The notes below the pieces were generated by a model, which was not told the origin of the DNA, searched no databases, and saw nothing but the letters and a program-made list of their open reading frames with translations. The position numbers and the translations under genes are program-made. Below, one piece after another: positions 5,118 through 6,094 of a stretch of 6,094 bases of DNA (the stretch's first letter is position 1; the number at the start of each line of letters is the position of its first letter). This DNA comes from an uncultured Caulobacteraceae bacterium (GTDB lineage: Bacteria > Pseudomonadota > Alphaproteobacteria > Caulobacterales > Caulobacteraceae), in the NCBI GenBank assembly GCA_946480495.1, contig CAMLKO010000068.1, forward strand, positions 1-6,094, written 5' to 3'.

Positions 5118-6094
5118 TCAGTTTGCGAGACGACGCAGGAACGAGGGGATTTCGAGGTCGTCGTTATCCTCGATTTCCGGCTCTTCCATGACCTGCGGCG
5201 CGGCCGCGGCCCCACCGCCGGCGGCGGCGCGTTGCGGGGCCGGCTCGTGGGCCGGAGCCTCATAGCGCTGGCGGCCGCCGAACAGGCTCAGCCAGCCGCC
5301 CTTGCGGGGCGGTTCGTCGTGGTGGACATCGGCGACGAGGGGCTCCTCGTCGTCTTCCACCATCGGATCGACGATCTTCTTGATGACCGGCTCGGAGGCG
5401 ATCTCGATTTCGGGTTCGTCGAACAGCAGGGCGGCCTGCTCTTCCTCGGCTTCGGCCTCGGTCTCGGTCTCGAACAGGACCGGCTCGGCGTCGCGGGCTT
5501 CCATCGTCCAGGCTTCAGCCCGGACGGGTTCCGGCTCGGCGTGGGCTTCGGGCGTGGTGACAGGCGCCATGACCGGCGCGCGGGCGGTCATGCGCGGACG
5601 GGCGGGCTCGATGGCGGCCATGGAGGCGCCGTCCATGCCGGTGGCGACCACCGACACGCGGATGATGCCGTCCAGCGCCGGATCGAAGGCGGCGCCGAAG
5701 ATGATGTTGGCTTCCGGGTCGACCTGGTCGGAGATGGCGTTGGCCGCCTCGTCGACTTCCAGCAGGGTCATGTCGAGGCCGCCGGTGACGTTGACCAGCA
5801 CGGCCTTGGCGCCCTTCAGCGAAACCTCGTCGAGCAGCGGGTTCTGGATGGCGTTCTGGGCGGCCATCAGCGCGCGGTCCTCGCCGGTCGCCTCGCCCGT
5901 GCCCATCATCGCCTTGCCCATCTCGGTCATCACCGTGCGGACGTCGGCGAAGTCGAGGTTGATCAGGCCCGGCAGCACCATCAGGTCGGTGATGGAGCGC
6001 ACGCCCGAATGCAGCACCTGGTCGGCCATGCCGAAGGCTTCGGCGAAGGTGGTGCGCTCGTTGGCGACGCGGAACAGGTTCTGGTTGGGGATGA
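5118..6094 (-). CDS. ftsZ: Cell division protein FtsZ (5' part outside the window)
   Basis: FtsZ is the tubulin-like GTPase that polymerises into the cytoplasmic division ring. Only the C-terminal 324 residues are present; the frame is open at the right edge, and the missing part holds the GTP-binding glycine motif. Numbering from the first whole codon (6092), IPNQNLF at 1-7 and the T7 catalytic loop NLDFADVR at 45-52 (Asn45, Asp47, Asp50) are intact. The globular C-terminal domain runs to [10 protein letters not shown] at about 146-155. Next is a disordered linker of roughly 155 residues rich in Glu, Pro and Ala, much longer than the roughly 50 residues of E. coli and typical of Caulobacter relatives. 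It contains an isolated GGWLSLFGG. The protein ends with the conserved tail [14 protein letters not shown], the site bound by partners such as FtsA. The stop is TGA at 5120-5118. ftsQ and ftsA normally lie upstream, outside the window. Confidence 0.98.
   Translation of the reverse strand, partial: IPNQNLFRVANERTTFAEAFGMADQVLHSGVRSITDLMVLPGLINLDFADVRTVMTEMGKAMMGTGEATGEDRALMAAQNAIQNPLLDEVSLKGAKAVLVNVTGGLDMTLLEVDEAANAISDQVDPEANIIFGAAFDPALDGIIRVSVVATGMDGASMAAIEPARPRMTARAPVMAPVTTPEAHAEPEPVRAEAWTMEARDAEPVLFETETEAEAEEEQAALLFDEPEIEIASEPVIKKIVDPMVEDDEEPLVADVHHDEPPRKGGWLSLFGGRQRYEAPAHEPAPQRAAAGGGAAAAPQVMEEPEIEDNDDLEIPSFLRRLAN
5446..5472 (-). repeat. ftsZ: Short hexanucleotide tandem repeat inside the ftsZ linker
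   Basis: On the plus strand the units tcggct, tcggcc, tcggtc and tcggtc are followed by tcg, giving about 4.5 copies of a 6-bp unit with third-position-like changes. In ftsZ they encode the alternating ETETEAEAE part of the acidic linker. Unit gain or loss would keep the reading frame. Confidence 0.7.

Noticed and set aside
5033..5263. A 76-codon minus-strand frame spanning the ftsZ end and the ftsZ-lpxC spacer
   Set aside because: Most of it overlaps the conserved ftsZ C-terminus in another frame, its start has no support, and the spacer is better explained by the dyad and promoter-like elements.

Overview
The window is a GC-rich stretch of an alphaproteobacterial chromosome in which every supported gene reads on the minus strand. 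In transcript order they are ftsZ (3' part), lpxC, a small exported protein of the Rap1a/Tai type, bamD, recN and ligA (5' part). The high GC, the FtsZ with a long acidic C-terminal linker, and the promoter-like sequences matching the Caulobacter vegetative pattern suggest a Caulobacterales-like organism (Caulobacter, Phenylobacterium or Brevundimonas relatives). The genus cannot be fixed from this sequence alone.

Layout from right to left: 5118-6094 is ftsZ, with its GTP-binding N-terminal half outside the window. The spacer at 5037-5117 holds a long dyad and a candidate promoter. lpxC lies at 4083-4976, or up to 5036 with a less likely upstream start. After a 63-nt gap with a second candidate promoter comes a 117-residue secreted protein (3666-4019). 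A 103-nt gap leads to bamD (2588-3562), which has a GTG start fixed by an in-frame stop just upstream. recN (860-2557) follows after 30 nt, and ligA (1-863, cut by the window edge) overlaps recN by 4 nt in an ATGA junction. No gap exceeds 300 nt, and I saw no tRNA, rRNA, CRISPR array, insertion sequence or phage gene.

Functionally this is a division/envelope/DNA-repair cluster. FtsZ builds the division ring, LpxC commits precursor to lipid A, BamD works in outer-membrane protein assembly, RecN handles double-strand breaks and LigA seals nicks. The ftsZ-lpxC-bamD-recN-ligA order is a known alphaproteobacterial arrangement and is largely housekeeping. The least expected item is the small periplasmic protein between lpxC and bamD. 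It resembles immunity proteins that block peptidoglycan-cleaving type VI effectors, but no secretion system or effector is visible here. I found no convincing wholly new system; the other points of interest are regulatory and protein-tail details.
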